Of a stretch of 7,216 nt of DNA, positions 1-6,003 are shown in pieces. Source of the stretch: Thermoleophilaceae bacterium (GTDB taxonomy: Bacteria; Actinomycetota; Thermoleophilia; Solirubrobacterales; Thermoleophilaceae); the NCBI GenBank assembly GCA_013812005.1, contig JACCUE010000344.1:1-7216 (forward strand). The letters run 5' to 3'. The translations under genes were made by a program, and so were the position numbers. Below the pieces are notes generated by a model, which searched no databases, was not told where the DNA came from, and saw only the letters and a program-made list of their open reading frames with translations. How positions within the stretch are numbered: position 1 is the first letter of the stretch; every line of letters starts with the position of its first letter.

Positions 1-107
1 ACCAGCGGGTTGATCAGATACCAGAGCACCCCGAGCGCCGACCCCTTGTACTTCTGGCGCAGCTCACGGCGCACCATCTGCTCGAACAGGAACCGGTAGC
101 GCAGCAC
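1..107 (-). CDS. ABC-2 type polysaccharide export permease (Wzm/TagG/KpsM-like), 5' end only
   Basis: This is the N-terminal 35 codons of a gene that runs off the left edge. Reading the minus strand from GTG at 107 gives a short leader and then RRELRQKYKGSALGVLWYL followed by INPL. This is the typical N-terminus of the inner-membrane subunit of ABC exporters for O-antigen, teichoic acid or capsule: a basic cytoplasmic amphipathic stretch with RELRxxYKGS, then the G-x-L-W start of the first membrane helix. Such permeases pair with a Wzt/TagH-type ATPase to move finished lipid-linked polysaccharide across the membrane. An in-frame TAG lies at 117-119, so only GTG at 113 or 107 can start the protein. 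I prefer 107 because a TAGGCT box then sits 6 nt upstream, as in other genes here. It is divergent from the GT4 gene at 146. The family call is solid for such a short piece; the exported polymer is unknown. Confidence 0.82.
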   Translation of the reverse strand, partial: MLRYRFLFEQMVRRELRQKYKGSALGVLWYLINPL

Positions 108-113
108 CCACAC

Positions 114-119
114 AGCCTA
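114..119 (-). promoter_or_regulatory. Putative -10 box (TAGGCT) of the export permease gene
   Basis: On the minus strand TAGGCT fits TANNNT and ends 6 nt before the GTG at 107, which would make the transcript leaderless. The box also contains the in-frame stop upstream of the gene. No convincing -35 element or Shine-Dalgarno sequence is seen. The call rests on the same arrangement recurring at other starts in the window. Confidence 0.3.
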
Positions 120-132
120 CGCGGGGCGCCGG

Positions 133-138
133 TACTCT
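133..138 (+). promoter_or_regulatory. Putative -10 box (TACTCT) for leaderless GT4 mRNA
   Basis: TACTCT fits the actinobacterial TANNNT -10 motif and is separated from the ATG at 146 by 7 nt, so transcription would begin at or next to the start codon. There is no purine-rich ribosome binding site between them. The box lies in the 38-bp space between two divergent starts, so the two promoters are back to back. Confidence 0.42.
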
Positions 139-145
139 GGCGCGC

Positions 146-1339
146 ATGCCGAGCGCCGGACTGCGGGTTTCGGTCGACGCCCGGCCGCTCGACATCGAGG
201 GCGTGCGCTCCCAGGGGATCGGCCGCTTTGCGCACGGCCTGCTCGGCGCCCTTCCGGCGGTGGCCGCCGAGCGCAGCGGTGAGCTCGTGCTGCTTCGCGA
301 AAGGCGCCCCTCGCCGGGTGTCTTCGCCGGGAAGGTGGGGGACGGGGTGACTGCACGACGACTGCGCCGGCCCCCGATCCCGAACCGGCTCGCCGACTGG
401 CCCGAGCATCTGCTGCTCCCCATCGACCTGCACCGCGCCCGCGTCCAGGTACACCACTCGCTGTCGATCTTCCGCTCCGCGCTGCGCCCCGGGGTGCCGA
501 GCGTGATGACGATGTACGACGTCATACCGCTGATGTGGCCCGACCAGTACCTGCGCAGCGGTGTCCTGCACCGGACCCTCTACCGGGCGGCGCGGCGCAC
601 CCGGCTGCTGCTGGCGGTGTCCGAGACCGCGCGACGCGACGTGATCGCCCACCTCGGCGTGAGCCCCGAGCGCGTGCTCTGTGTGCCGGCGGCGGCGGAC
701 GCGCGCTTCCGTCCCGCCGACCCCCGTCCAGCCCGTGAGCGCCTCGGCTTCGAGGATCCCTACCTGCTCTACGTCGGCGGGCTCGCCACCCGGGACCCGC
801 GCAAGAACGTCGAGGGGCTGATCGACGCCTACGCGGCGTGGCGCCGCGCCGGCTCGCGACCCGAGCGGCTCGTGCTCGCCGGAGCACTCGGGGCCACAGG
901 CGAAGGGCTGCGCGCTCAGGCGCAGCGGGCGGGCGCGCAGGCTGTGTTCACCGGGTTCGTCGATGACGAGGAGCTGCCCTCCCTGCTGTCGGGCGCCGAG
1001 TGCCTGGTCACGGCCAGCCGCTACGAGGGCTTCGGGCTGCCCGCGCTCGAGGCGATCTCCTGCGGCACCCCGGTCGTGGCCTTCGACGTCGGCGCGGTGC
1101 CCGAGGTGGCGGGGCCGGGCTGCCTGGCGGTTCTCGATGGAGACGGTGAGGCGCTGATGCGAGCCGTCGCGCGCGTCTGCGACGAGCCGGCGCTGCACCG
1201 CGAGCTCTCAGAGGAGGGGCTGCGCCACGCCCGGCGCTATTCCTGGCGCCGCACGGCCGAGCTCACGTGGGAGGCCTACGAGCGGGCCGCGGGATGGAAT
1301 GCCAGAGATACGGGTCAGGGGCGGGGCTCGAGGCCGTAG
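146..1339 (+). CDS. GT4-family (GT-B fold) glycosyltransferase
   Basis: This 397-residue protein has the normal length and layout of a GT4 retaining glycosyltransferase, which moves a sugar from a nucleotide donor to a growing lipid-linked glycan in the cytoplasm. The N-terminal acceptor domain has the glycine loop GIGRF (residues 24-28), a YDVIPL segment around 124-129 and VSETARRDV near 158-166. The C-terminal donor domain begins at LLYVGGL (207-213), followed by PRKN (218-221), where Arg/Lys bind the donor phosphates, and the EGFGLPALE motif with the two glutamates of the EX7E signature at 294 and 302. The ATG start is supported by the hydrophobic first strand (LRVSVDARPL) just after it and by a -10 box 7 nt upstream. 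The 3' end overlaps the convergent GT2 gene by 25 bp. The family often includes mannosyl-, glucosyl- and rhamnosyltransferases; which sugar applies here is not visible. Confidence 0.93.
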   Translation: MPSAGLRVSVDARPLDIEGVRSQGIGRFAHGLLGALPAVAAERSGELVLLRERRPSPGVFAGKVGDGVTARRLRRPPIPNRLADWPEHLLLPIDLHRARVQVHHSLSIFRSALRPGVPSVMTMYDVIPLMWPDQYLRSGVLHRTLYRAARRTRLLLAVSETARRDVIAHLGVSPERVLCVPAAADARFRPADPRPARERLGFEDPYLLYVGGLATRDPRKNVEGLIDAYAAWRRAGSRPERLVLAGALGATGEGLRAQAQRAGAQAVFTGFVDDEELPSLLSGAECLVTASRYEGFGLPALEAISCGTPVVAFDVGAVPEVAGPGCLAVLDGDGEALMRAVARVCDEPALHRELSEEGLRHARRYSWRRTAELTWEAYERAAGWNARDTGQGRGSRP

Positions 1340-2298
1340 GGCACCGGAGCCGCCCCCCTTTCGCGACGCCGGTCCTGTAGCACCTTGCGCTTGCGGCGCA
1401 TGACACCGAGCATCCGCGCCGCCTCCACATATCCACGCAGAAGATGGCGTTCGCGCAACAGCGCGAAGCCGAGGGCCAGCACCTCGTAGGCCAGGATGGC
1501 GGGCAGGTCCTTCAGCAGGTCGGGCAGTGGATCGTTCTTGGCCATCATCAGGTAGCGGTTGCGAAACTGGACCATGCGCTGCCATTCCGCGATCCGCCCG
1601 CGATTGGTCGGGCTGTAGCGGCGCACGTGGTAGGCCACCGCGCCCGGCTCGTAGGCGCAGCGCCAGCCCAGCAGCCGCGTCCGCCACGCCAGGTCGGCGT
1701 CCGACCCCCAGTCCGCGGGCACGCCGTTGCGGACCAGCACGAGGTCCTCGTCGAAGACCTCCCCGTCCACCGCGGCGTCCTCGAGGGCCGCGCGCCGGTA
1801 CAGGGCCACGGCGCCGTCGGCGCCGAACGCCTCGCCCGGGGAGTCGAAGGCGAGCGCGGGCCGGCCGTGGCCCACCAGCCCGTTCTTGCGCCGGCGGTCC
1901 ACCGCCATGCCGGCGGTGTCGATCGCGTCCAGGCGCTGCTCGGGCCGCGGGCCCTCGGTCCGCACCAGCTTGGGGGCGACCGAGCCCACCTCTGGGTCCT
2001 CCAGGCGCCGACGCACGGCAGCTACGAATCCCGGCGCCAGGAAGCAGTCGGGCTGCATGAAGAGGATCGCCTCGGTATCGACGCAGCGCACCGCCAGGTT
2101 CATCGCCCGACAGAACGAATGCCGCCCCTCGAGGCGCACGCAACGCACACCCAGCTCCCTCGCCACCTCGGCGGTCGAGTCCTCGGAGGCGTTGTCGAGC
2201 ACCACCACCTCCACGTCCTCCTGGTCCAGGGCGGTGGGGAGCGCGTGGCGCAGGAGCTCTGCCTCGTTGGTGGATATGACGGGTATGCCGATCTTCAA
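1315..2298 (-). CDS. GT2 glycosyltransferase, rhamnosyltransferase-like
   Basis: A 327-residue GT-A fold inverting glycosyltransferase, the last gene of a three-gene minus-strand operon. The first strand is KIGIPVIST, followed by VVVLDNASEDST (31-42), which binds the nucleotide. The metal site is QPD (82-84) in place of the classical DXD, resembling the NPD of WbbL-like rhamnosyltransferases. The acceptor side has ADWGSDADLAWR (195-206), carrying the catalytic-base region, and a conserved His at 224 in VAYH. Residues 263-282 form a hydrophobic stretch that may lie on the membrane. The start is TTG at 2298, whose last two bases are shared with the TGA of the upstream gene (TTGA), so translation is probably coupled. 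A TATCGT lies 8 nt before it, possibly by chance. The donor sugar is not proved; rhamnose is suggested only by the motif style. Confidence 0.92.
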   Translation of the reverse strand: MKIGIPVISTNEAELLRHALPTALDQEDVEVVVLDNASEDSTAEVARELGVRCVRLEGRHSFCRAMNLAVRCVDTEAILFMQPDCFLAPGFVAAVRRRLEDPEVGSVAPKLVRTEGPRPEQRLDAIDTAGMAVDRRRKNGLVGHGRPALAFDSPGEAFGADGAVALYRRAALEDAAVDGEVFDEDLVLVRNGVPADWGSDADLAWRTRLLGWRCAYEPGAVAYHVRRYSPTNRGRIAEWQRMVQFRNRYLMMAKNDPLPDLLKDLPAILAYEVLALGFALLRERHLLRGYVEAARMLGVMRRKRKVLQDRRRERGAAPVPYGLEPRP

Positions 2299-3380
2299 GG
2301 CGCGCCACGATACTCAGCGGCGCGCGTCCCCCCCGCGGCCTGGAACGCCTCCACGATGCGCTCGCCGGCCTCCACCATCTCGGGGTTGGTCTGCCAGCAG
2401 ATCTCCGTCTCCCCCCAACGCTCGACCACGCCCCGCATGTCTGGATTGAGCATGTCGAAGCCCCATTTGTCGCGCCAGTAGGCGTAGTGATGGGCCAGGC
2501 GCTCACGGTGCTCAGGGCGGGGGCGGTCCAGGTTGAGTGCCTGTAGGACGCGCACGCGGCCACGGGAGGGGAGCAGGAAGCGAAAGCGCTTCAGCACGCC
2601 GACGGCCCTCTGCCGCGGGGTCGGGCGCTCCTCACGCCCCCCACGCATGCCGGGCCTGTGTATGACCCGGACATCGGGCATGAAGAAGACCTTGTAGCCG
2701 AGCCGCCGCATCGAGATCGTCAGGTCCAGGTCGTCGAACCAGACGGGCGCAAAGCCGGGGTCATAGCCGCCGACCTCGAGCGCCACGCTGCGCCGGTACA
2801 TCATGCAGCAGCCGATTCCGCCGTCCACCTCGGCGAGCCGCTCGCACAGCTCACAGTCAGACTCCCTGGGCCTGAACACCCGGTGGTGGTGGGTCCGTCG
2901 CCCCACCGGCTCCGACACCTCGGTCCCCCGGTCGTGCAACCCTGCCGGGCCGACCACGCTGATGCCGCATGCGTTGATGGTTCCCCGGTCGTAGACGATC
3001 TTCGCGGTCACGACGCCGATGCGCTCGTCGGAGACGAAGAAGTCGGTCATCCGCTCCAGCCAGCCGGGCGTCTCGATCGATGCATCGGCGTCGAGCTGGA
3101 CCACGAGCTCGCCCGTGGCTACCTCGAGGCCCGCGTTGAGCGTCTCCACGACTCCCGCGTGCTCGCGCTCGATGAGGACGAAGGTCGAAAAACGCCCGGA
3201 GTCACGCCAGCGGCGCAGGATCTCGAGGCTGACGTCGGTGGATCCGTCGTCGACCACGATCAGCTCGAAGTCGTGGTAGCTGGTGTGGACTGCCAGACGA
3301 TCGAGCACCAGGTCCAGCACCGCCCCGTTGTTGCGGTTGGGCATCAGGAGCGAGACGCGCGGCCTGCTCGCCGGGCTCAC
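2295..3380 (-). CDS. GT2 glycosyltransferase with long C-terminal extension
   Basis: A 361-residue GT-A glycosyltransferase, the middle gene of the operon. Seen in order: first strand RVSLLMPNRNN (8-18), nucleotide-binding VVDDGSTD (42-49), the DXD metal motif as DAD (97-99), a conserved VWFDDLDL (213-220) containing the likely base, and His 241 after VRVI. After residue 290 comes an extension with YWRDKWGFD and NPDM, a KWG motif seen at the C-terminus of several GT2 subgroups. Start: an upstream GTG would add 27 residues of Ala/Arg-rich low-complexity sequence lying inside the previous gene. GTG at 3380 instead gives a normal N-terminus and overlaps the upstream stop as GTGA. Unusual: a C-x2-C at 176-179 and a Cys pair at 191-192 flank the acceptor region. 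Substrates are unknown. Confidence 0.92.
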   Translation of the reverse strand: MSPASRPRVSLLMPNRNNGAVLDLVLDRLAVHTSYHDFELIVVDDGSTDVSLEILRRWRDSGRFSTFVLIEREHAGVVETLNAGLEVATGELVVQLDADASIETPGWLERMTDFFVSDERIGVVTAKIVYDRGTINACGISVVGPAGLHDRGTEVSEPVGRRTHHHRVFRPRESDCELCERLAEVDGGIGCCMMYRRSVALEVGGYDPGFAPVWFDDLDLTISMRRLGYKVFFMPDVRVIHRPGMRGGREERPTPRQRAVGVLKRFRFLLPSRGRVRVLQALNLDRPRPEHRERLAHHYAYWRDKWGFDMLNPDMRGVVERWGETEICWQTNPEMVEAGERIVEAFQAAGGTRAAEYRGAP

Positions 3381-4300
3381 CGCGGCCGCTCCAGCACGCG
3401 GCGCCAGTGCGAGCGCTCGGGCACGGGCCGCTGGTTGGGCAGCGAGCGCCCCAGCTCCCACGCGATCAGGTCCAGCGGGTCGAACAGCGCCCAGACCGCC
3501 CGGTCGCGGTCACGTTCCCAGGCAGCGGCCACGAGCCCCGCCGTGGCGGCTCGCAGGCCCCACCAGACGAGGCCTGCCAGGCCGCGCGAGGGGTGGGAGC
3601 CCGGGTACTGGCGTTCGAGCCATGCCCCCCCGGCTCCGTGCAGGAGCTTCTGGGCGATGAAGTCGCGCGTCGTCTGACGGCTCCGGTGCACGACCGTGGC
3701 GCCGTCACGGCGCTCGACCTCCCAGCCGGCGGTCCTCAGCCGGTACGCGAGGTCCGCATCCTCGCCGGCCCGGATGTCCTCCCGGAAGCGGCCAGCCGCC
3801 TCGAAGGCGGACCGGCGGCAGGCAACGTTGGCCGTCTTGGGGTATCCCCACCTGCCATGGCGGAGGGTGTCCTCCTGGCTCATCGCGCCGCGAAGGTACT
3901 GATAGCGCGCGGCCGCCCCGGCGCTCGCGGGCACCGCCTCGTCGAGCACGCCGCCTGCCAGCAGGCCGGTCCGGTCGCGCGGCGGCGGATCGAAGTAGCG
4001 GTCCAGCAGGTCTGGCGAAGGCGAGGTGTCGGCGTCGATGAAGACGAGCCACTGCGCACCACCCAGGGCCGCGCCCCGGTTGCGGGCGAAGCCGGGAGTC
4101 GCGCGCTCGGTCGCTCGAATCACGCGCACCCCTCCCTCGCCGCCGATGCTCTTGGGCGGCTCGCCGCCGGGAGTGTTGTCCACCACGACGACCGAGTCAC
4201 CCGGCCCGAGGCGCAGCCGGACGAGGCGCGCCCGAAGCTCCTCCAGGTGCGCCGGCTCCCCTAGAAACGGGACGACGACGTCCACCGACGGCCTGGGCAC
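3377..4300 (-). CDS. GT2 glycosyltransferase, paralogue of the 5997-6890 gene
   Basis: First gene of the operon, 307 residues if started at GTG 4300. It shows first strand SVDVVVPFLG (5-14), VVVVDNTPG (37-45), the TPGFARNRGA loop (68-77), the DXD motif as FIDAD (87-91), a KTANVAC segment (155-161) and AGEDADLAYR (178-187) with the ED pair that normally supplies the catalytic base, then a conserved VVHRSRQT with His 205. After residue 240 there are two hydrophobic stretches containing LVWWGLR and LDLIAWELG, probably membrane-associated. Longer readings from ATG 4324 or 4351 run into the divergent gene. GTG 4300 matches the start of the paralogue at 6890 and has TACCCT 6 nt upstream. By eye about three in five residues are shared with the paralogue. 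Cytoplasmic sugar transfer is inferred; substrate unknown. Confidence 0.92.
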   Translation of the reverse strand: MPRPSVDVVVPFLGEPAHLEELRARLVRLRLGPGDSVVVVDNTPGGEPPKSIGGEGGVRVIRATERATPGFARNRGAALGGAQWLVFIDADTSPSPDLLDRYFDPPPRDRTGLLAGGVLDEAVPASAGAAARYQYLRGAMSQEDTLRHGRWGYPKTANVACRRSAFEAAGRFREDIRAGEDADLAYRLRTAGWEVERRDGATVVHRSRQTTRDFIAQKLLHGAGGAWLERQYPGSHPSRGLAGLVWWGLRAATAGLVAAAWERDRDRAVWALFDPLDLIAWELGRSLPNQRPVPERSHWRRVLERPR

Positions 4301-4305
4301 GCGGC

Positions 4306-4312
4306 TAGGGTA
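4306..4312. promoter_or_regulatory. Overlapping divergent -10 boxes (TAGGGT plus / TACCCT minus)
   Basis: The seven bases TAGGGTA contain TAGGGT on the plus strand (4306-4311) and TACCCT on the minus strand (4312-4307). Both fit TANNNT. The minus box is 6 nt from GTG 4300 and the plus box 11 nt from ATG 4323, so the minus transcript would be leaderless and the plus transcript would have a leader of only a few bases. RNA polymerase could not open both at once, which would make the two genes compete. No ribosome binding site is seen on either side. Confidence 0.4.
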
Positions 4313-4322
4313 GCGGCCGTCC

Positions 4323-5195
4323 ATGAGCTCGGTCTGCGCAATCGTCGTCACCTATAACCGCAAGCAGCTGCTCCGCGAGTGCCTCTACGCCATCGCCGGA
4401 CAGAGTCGCCCCCCCGAACGGATCCTCGTGGTCGACAACGCGAGCAGCGACGGCACCCCCGCGATGCTGAAAGACGACTTCGCGGACGTCGAACTGCTCG
4501 CCCTCTCGACGAACGAGGGAGGCGCTGGAGGCTTCCACGAGGGGATCAAGCAAGCCCACGCCGAGGGCGCCGACTGGATGTGGGTCATGGACGACGACAC
4601 CATCCCGGAGCCGGATGCGCTGGCCGAGCTCTTGGCCGCCCCGGAGAGGCTGGGCACCGCCTCGCCTCCGGCCCTGCTGGCGAGCAGAGTCGTCTGGCGC
4701 GACGGGCGGGCGCACCCGATGAACGCACCCTGGCCGGAACGCACCCGGGTTGAGCGCGTGATCGATGGCGCCGAGCGCGGCCTGCTGCCGCTGCGCTTTG
4801 CGACCTTCGTGTCGCTCCTGGTCCACAGGGGAACGGTGGACCGTCACGGCCTTCCTCTGAAGAACTTCTTCATCTGGAGCGATGACGTCGAGTACACGAG
4901 CCGGGCGCTCCTGGGGGGGGACCTGGCGTACCTGGTCCCCACCAGCGTGGCCGTGCACAAGACCGAAAGGCCGCACTTCTTCCTGTCGGCGCCGCCCGAT
5001 CGCTTCTACTACCACGTGCGCAACACGCTCTTCATCGCGCGGCTCAGAGGCAGAGGCCGGCGGGACAGGGTCGTCCGCGTCTTCATCCTCGTCACGACGG
5101 TGTTCCAATATCTGCGCAGGGACCCGAGTGCCGCCGGCGCCGCCGCGATCCTGCGCGGCCTGCGCGACGGCTTGACGTCGCCGCCGGCCGGTTAG
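4323..5195 (+). CDS. GT2 glycosyltransferase, galactofuranosyltransferase-like (GlfT type)
   Basis: A 290-residue GT-A protein with the hallmarks of the galactofuranosyl/rhamnosyltransferase branch of GT2. It has first strand VCAIVVTYNR (4-13), VVDNASSDGT (36-45), the branch-specific NEGGAGGF (64-71), an acidic metal motif DDD (90-92) inside WMWVMDDDT, FIWSDDVEY (183-191) holding the probable catalytic Asp, and a metal-ligand-type His at 212 in VAVHK, followed by YYHVRN (229-234). A hydrophobic/basic segment at 247-266 may attach to the membrane. In mycobacteria the GlfT enzymes build galactan from UDP-galactofuranose; that donor is a family-based inference here, with no UDP-galactopyranose mutase in view. 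ATG 4323 is the only sensible start because the first strand follows at once. The gene contains a C7 tract (4409-4415) and a G8 tract (4913-4920). Its 3' end overlaps a degenerate relative by 4 bp. Confidence 0.92.
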   Translation: MSSVCAIVVTYNRKQLLRECLYAIAGQSRPPERILVVDNASSDGTPAMLKDDFADVELLALSTNEGGAGGFHEGIKQAHAEGADWMWVMDDDTIPEPDALAELLAAPERLGTASPPALLASRVVWRDGRAHPMNAPWPERTRVERVIDGAERGLLPLRFATFVSLLVHRGTVDRHGLPLKNFFIWSDDVEYTSRALLGGDLAYLVPTSVAVHKTERPHFFLSAPPDRFYYHVRNTLFIARLRGRGRRDRVVRVFILVTTVFQYLRRDPSAAGAAAILRGLRDGLTSPPAG

Positions 5196-5875
5196 CCGGG
5201 GCGCAGGACTGCGATCAACTCCTCCGCCAGGCGCCCGGCGAACCAGGGCTTCTCTACCGCGCCGAGCCCGTCGCTGAGCAACAGCCTCAGCCCGGCCCCC
5301 ACCGACGCACGGCGCCGCCTCTCGGCGGCTCGATGGCTCGCCGGCCGGCGCACCGCGATGCTCGCAGGCACGAGCAGCCCGGGCTCGGGCTTGAGCAGGC
5401 GGGCGGTCCACACGAGGTCGTCGCCGAAGAAGACCGACCCCGTCCGCGGCAGACCGTCTCTCTCGAAGCCGCTCCGGTTCACGAGCAGCGAGCCGCGGCG
5501 GGCGAGCCTTATCGGTAGCAGGCGCCGGTCGAAAACGGCGACCACAAGGTCGGGATCGGATACGTAGGGCACCGGCACAGAACCGGGGTCGAGCGAGCCG
5601 TCCGGGGACAAGACCTTGCTGGCCAGCAACACGGGCGCCGGAAGCGCATCGACCGCTCCCGGAGCGTCGAGCAAACGCTCGAGTGCCTCGGGCGCGGGCG
5701 CGACGGAGCCGTCGAGGAGCCAGATCCATTCCGTGCCGCCCTCGAGCGCACCGCGGATCGCAACTTCGAAGCCTGCCGCGTGACGGACCACGACCACCTC
5801 GTCCGGCGAGTGGGTCTGGCGCTCGAGCGCTTCGAGCGTCGGTTCGACCCCCTCGCCATCCTCGGCGGGTAACAC
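5192..5875 (-). CDS. Pseudo-glycosyltransferase (degenerate GT2, GlfT-like), probably inactive
   Basis: A 227-residue frame (from GTG 5875) that aligns along its length with the neighbouring GT2 at 4323-5195. Matching blocks are WIWLLDGSVAPAPEALERLL with WMWVMDDDTIPEPDALAELL, PVLLASKV with PALLASRV, and RRLLPIRLARRGSLLV with RGLLPLRFATFVSLLV. The active site is gone: DDD has become DGS (55-57), WSDDVEY has become FGDDLVW (150-156), the His of VAVH is Arg 176, and about 28 residues between the second strand and the GGF loop, including the VVDN nucleotide site, are missing. Homology extends upstream of GTG 5875 to a CTG at 5893, where SVRALVLPAEDGEG matches the neighbour's first strand, so the true start is probably CTG 5893 (233 residues). 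It may be a non-catalytic partner of an active transferase or a gene in decay; the long open frame favours the former slightly. Confidence 0.72.
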   Translation of the reverse strand: MLPAEDGEGVEPTLEALERQTHSPDEVVVVRHAAGFEVAIRGALEGGTEWIWLLDGSVAPAPEALERLLDAPGAVDALPAPVLLASKVLSPDGSLDPGSVPVPYVSDPDLVVAVFDRRLLPIRLARRGSLLVNRSGFERDGLPRTGSVFFGDDLVWTARLLKPEPGLLVPASIAVRRPASHRAAERRRRASVGAGLRLLLSDGLGAVEKPWFAGRLAEELIAVLRPG

Positions 5876-5889
5876 CAGCGCGCGTACGC

Positions 5890-5985
5890 TCAGCTTTCGA
5901 TCGCCCCCGAGTTGCGCAGAGCCCGCGGCGCCTCTACCTCGGCGGCGTCGAGCGCCTGGGCTCCGACTGTGAGGATCTGTGACAT
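5890..5985 (-). CDS. Candidate micro-ORF, 31 residues, between two glycosyltransferase genes
   Basis: A short frame from ATG 5985 to TGA 5890, 11 nt after the stop of the upstream GT2 gene. It begins MSQILTVGAQ and ends with GAIES; the middle is Ala/Glu-rich and could form a helix. I recognise no family. In its favour, 25 of 31 codons end in G or C (apart from ATG and rare exceptions), clearly more than in the competing frame that leads into the next gene. It also fills the gap, and its stop overlaps the probable CTG start of the pseudo-glycosyltransferase as CTGA, like the GTGA and TTGA junctions of the other operon. Against it, there is no ribosome binding site or -10 box at the usual distance, and 31 codons can stay open by chance in GC-rich DNA. 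Confidence 0.33.
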   Translation of the reverse strand: MSQILTVGAQALDAAEVEAPRALRNSGAIES

Positions 5986-5992
5986 GCGAGGA

Positions 5993-6003
5993 GGGATTAT
6001 CCC
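5993..6003. repeat. 11-bp palindrome GGGATTATCCC at a gene end
   Basis: Perfect 5-bp arms (GGGAT / ATCCC) around a single central T. It covers the TAA stop of the upstream GT2 gene and lies just before the micro-ORF. It is too short and too tight to be a convincing terminator and is AT-rich compared with its surroundings. It could be a protein-binding half-site or chance. Confidence 0.25.

Noticed and set aside
14..1198. Long minus-strand open frame opposite the GT4 gene
   Set aside because: Its product is Arg/Gly/His-rich with no domain, while the plus strand encodes a complete GT4 enzyme with all motifs. Long antisense frames are expected in GC-rich genes.
1340..1380. C-rich stretch after the GT4 stop as a terminator
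   Set aside because: It lies inside the convergent GT2 coding region and forms no clear stem with a following T-run.
3381..3461. 27-residue N-terminal extension of the middle operon gene
   Set aside because: Ala/Arg repeats that are an out-of-frame reading of the preceding gene. GTG 3380 gives a GTGA overlap and a normal first strand.
1444..3677. Long plus-strand open frames opposite the GT2 operon
   Set aside because: Shadow frames of three glycosyltransferase genes that show full catalytic motifs and coupled junctions on the minus strand.
4301..4351. Longer N-terminus for the 3377-4300 gene from ATG 4351 or 4324
   Set aside because: The extra residues lie inside or against the divergent gene, have no match in the paralogue, and would place the putative -10 box inside the coding region.
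4305..5729. Minus-strand open frame of 474 codons spanning the GlfT-like gene and part of its relative
   Set aside because: Low-complexity Arg/Ala/Gly product without motifs. It crosses two better-supported genes on opposite strands.
5987..5996. GAGGAGGG as a plus-strand ribosome binding site
   Set aside because: No plus-strand start codon with a plausible gene follows. The downstream plus frame is a shadow of the GT2 at 5997-6890.
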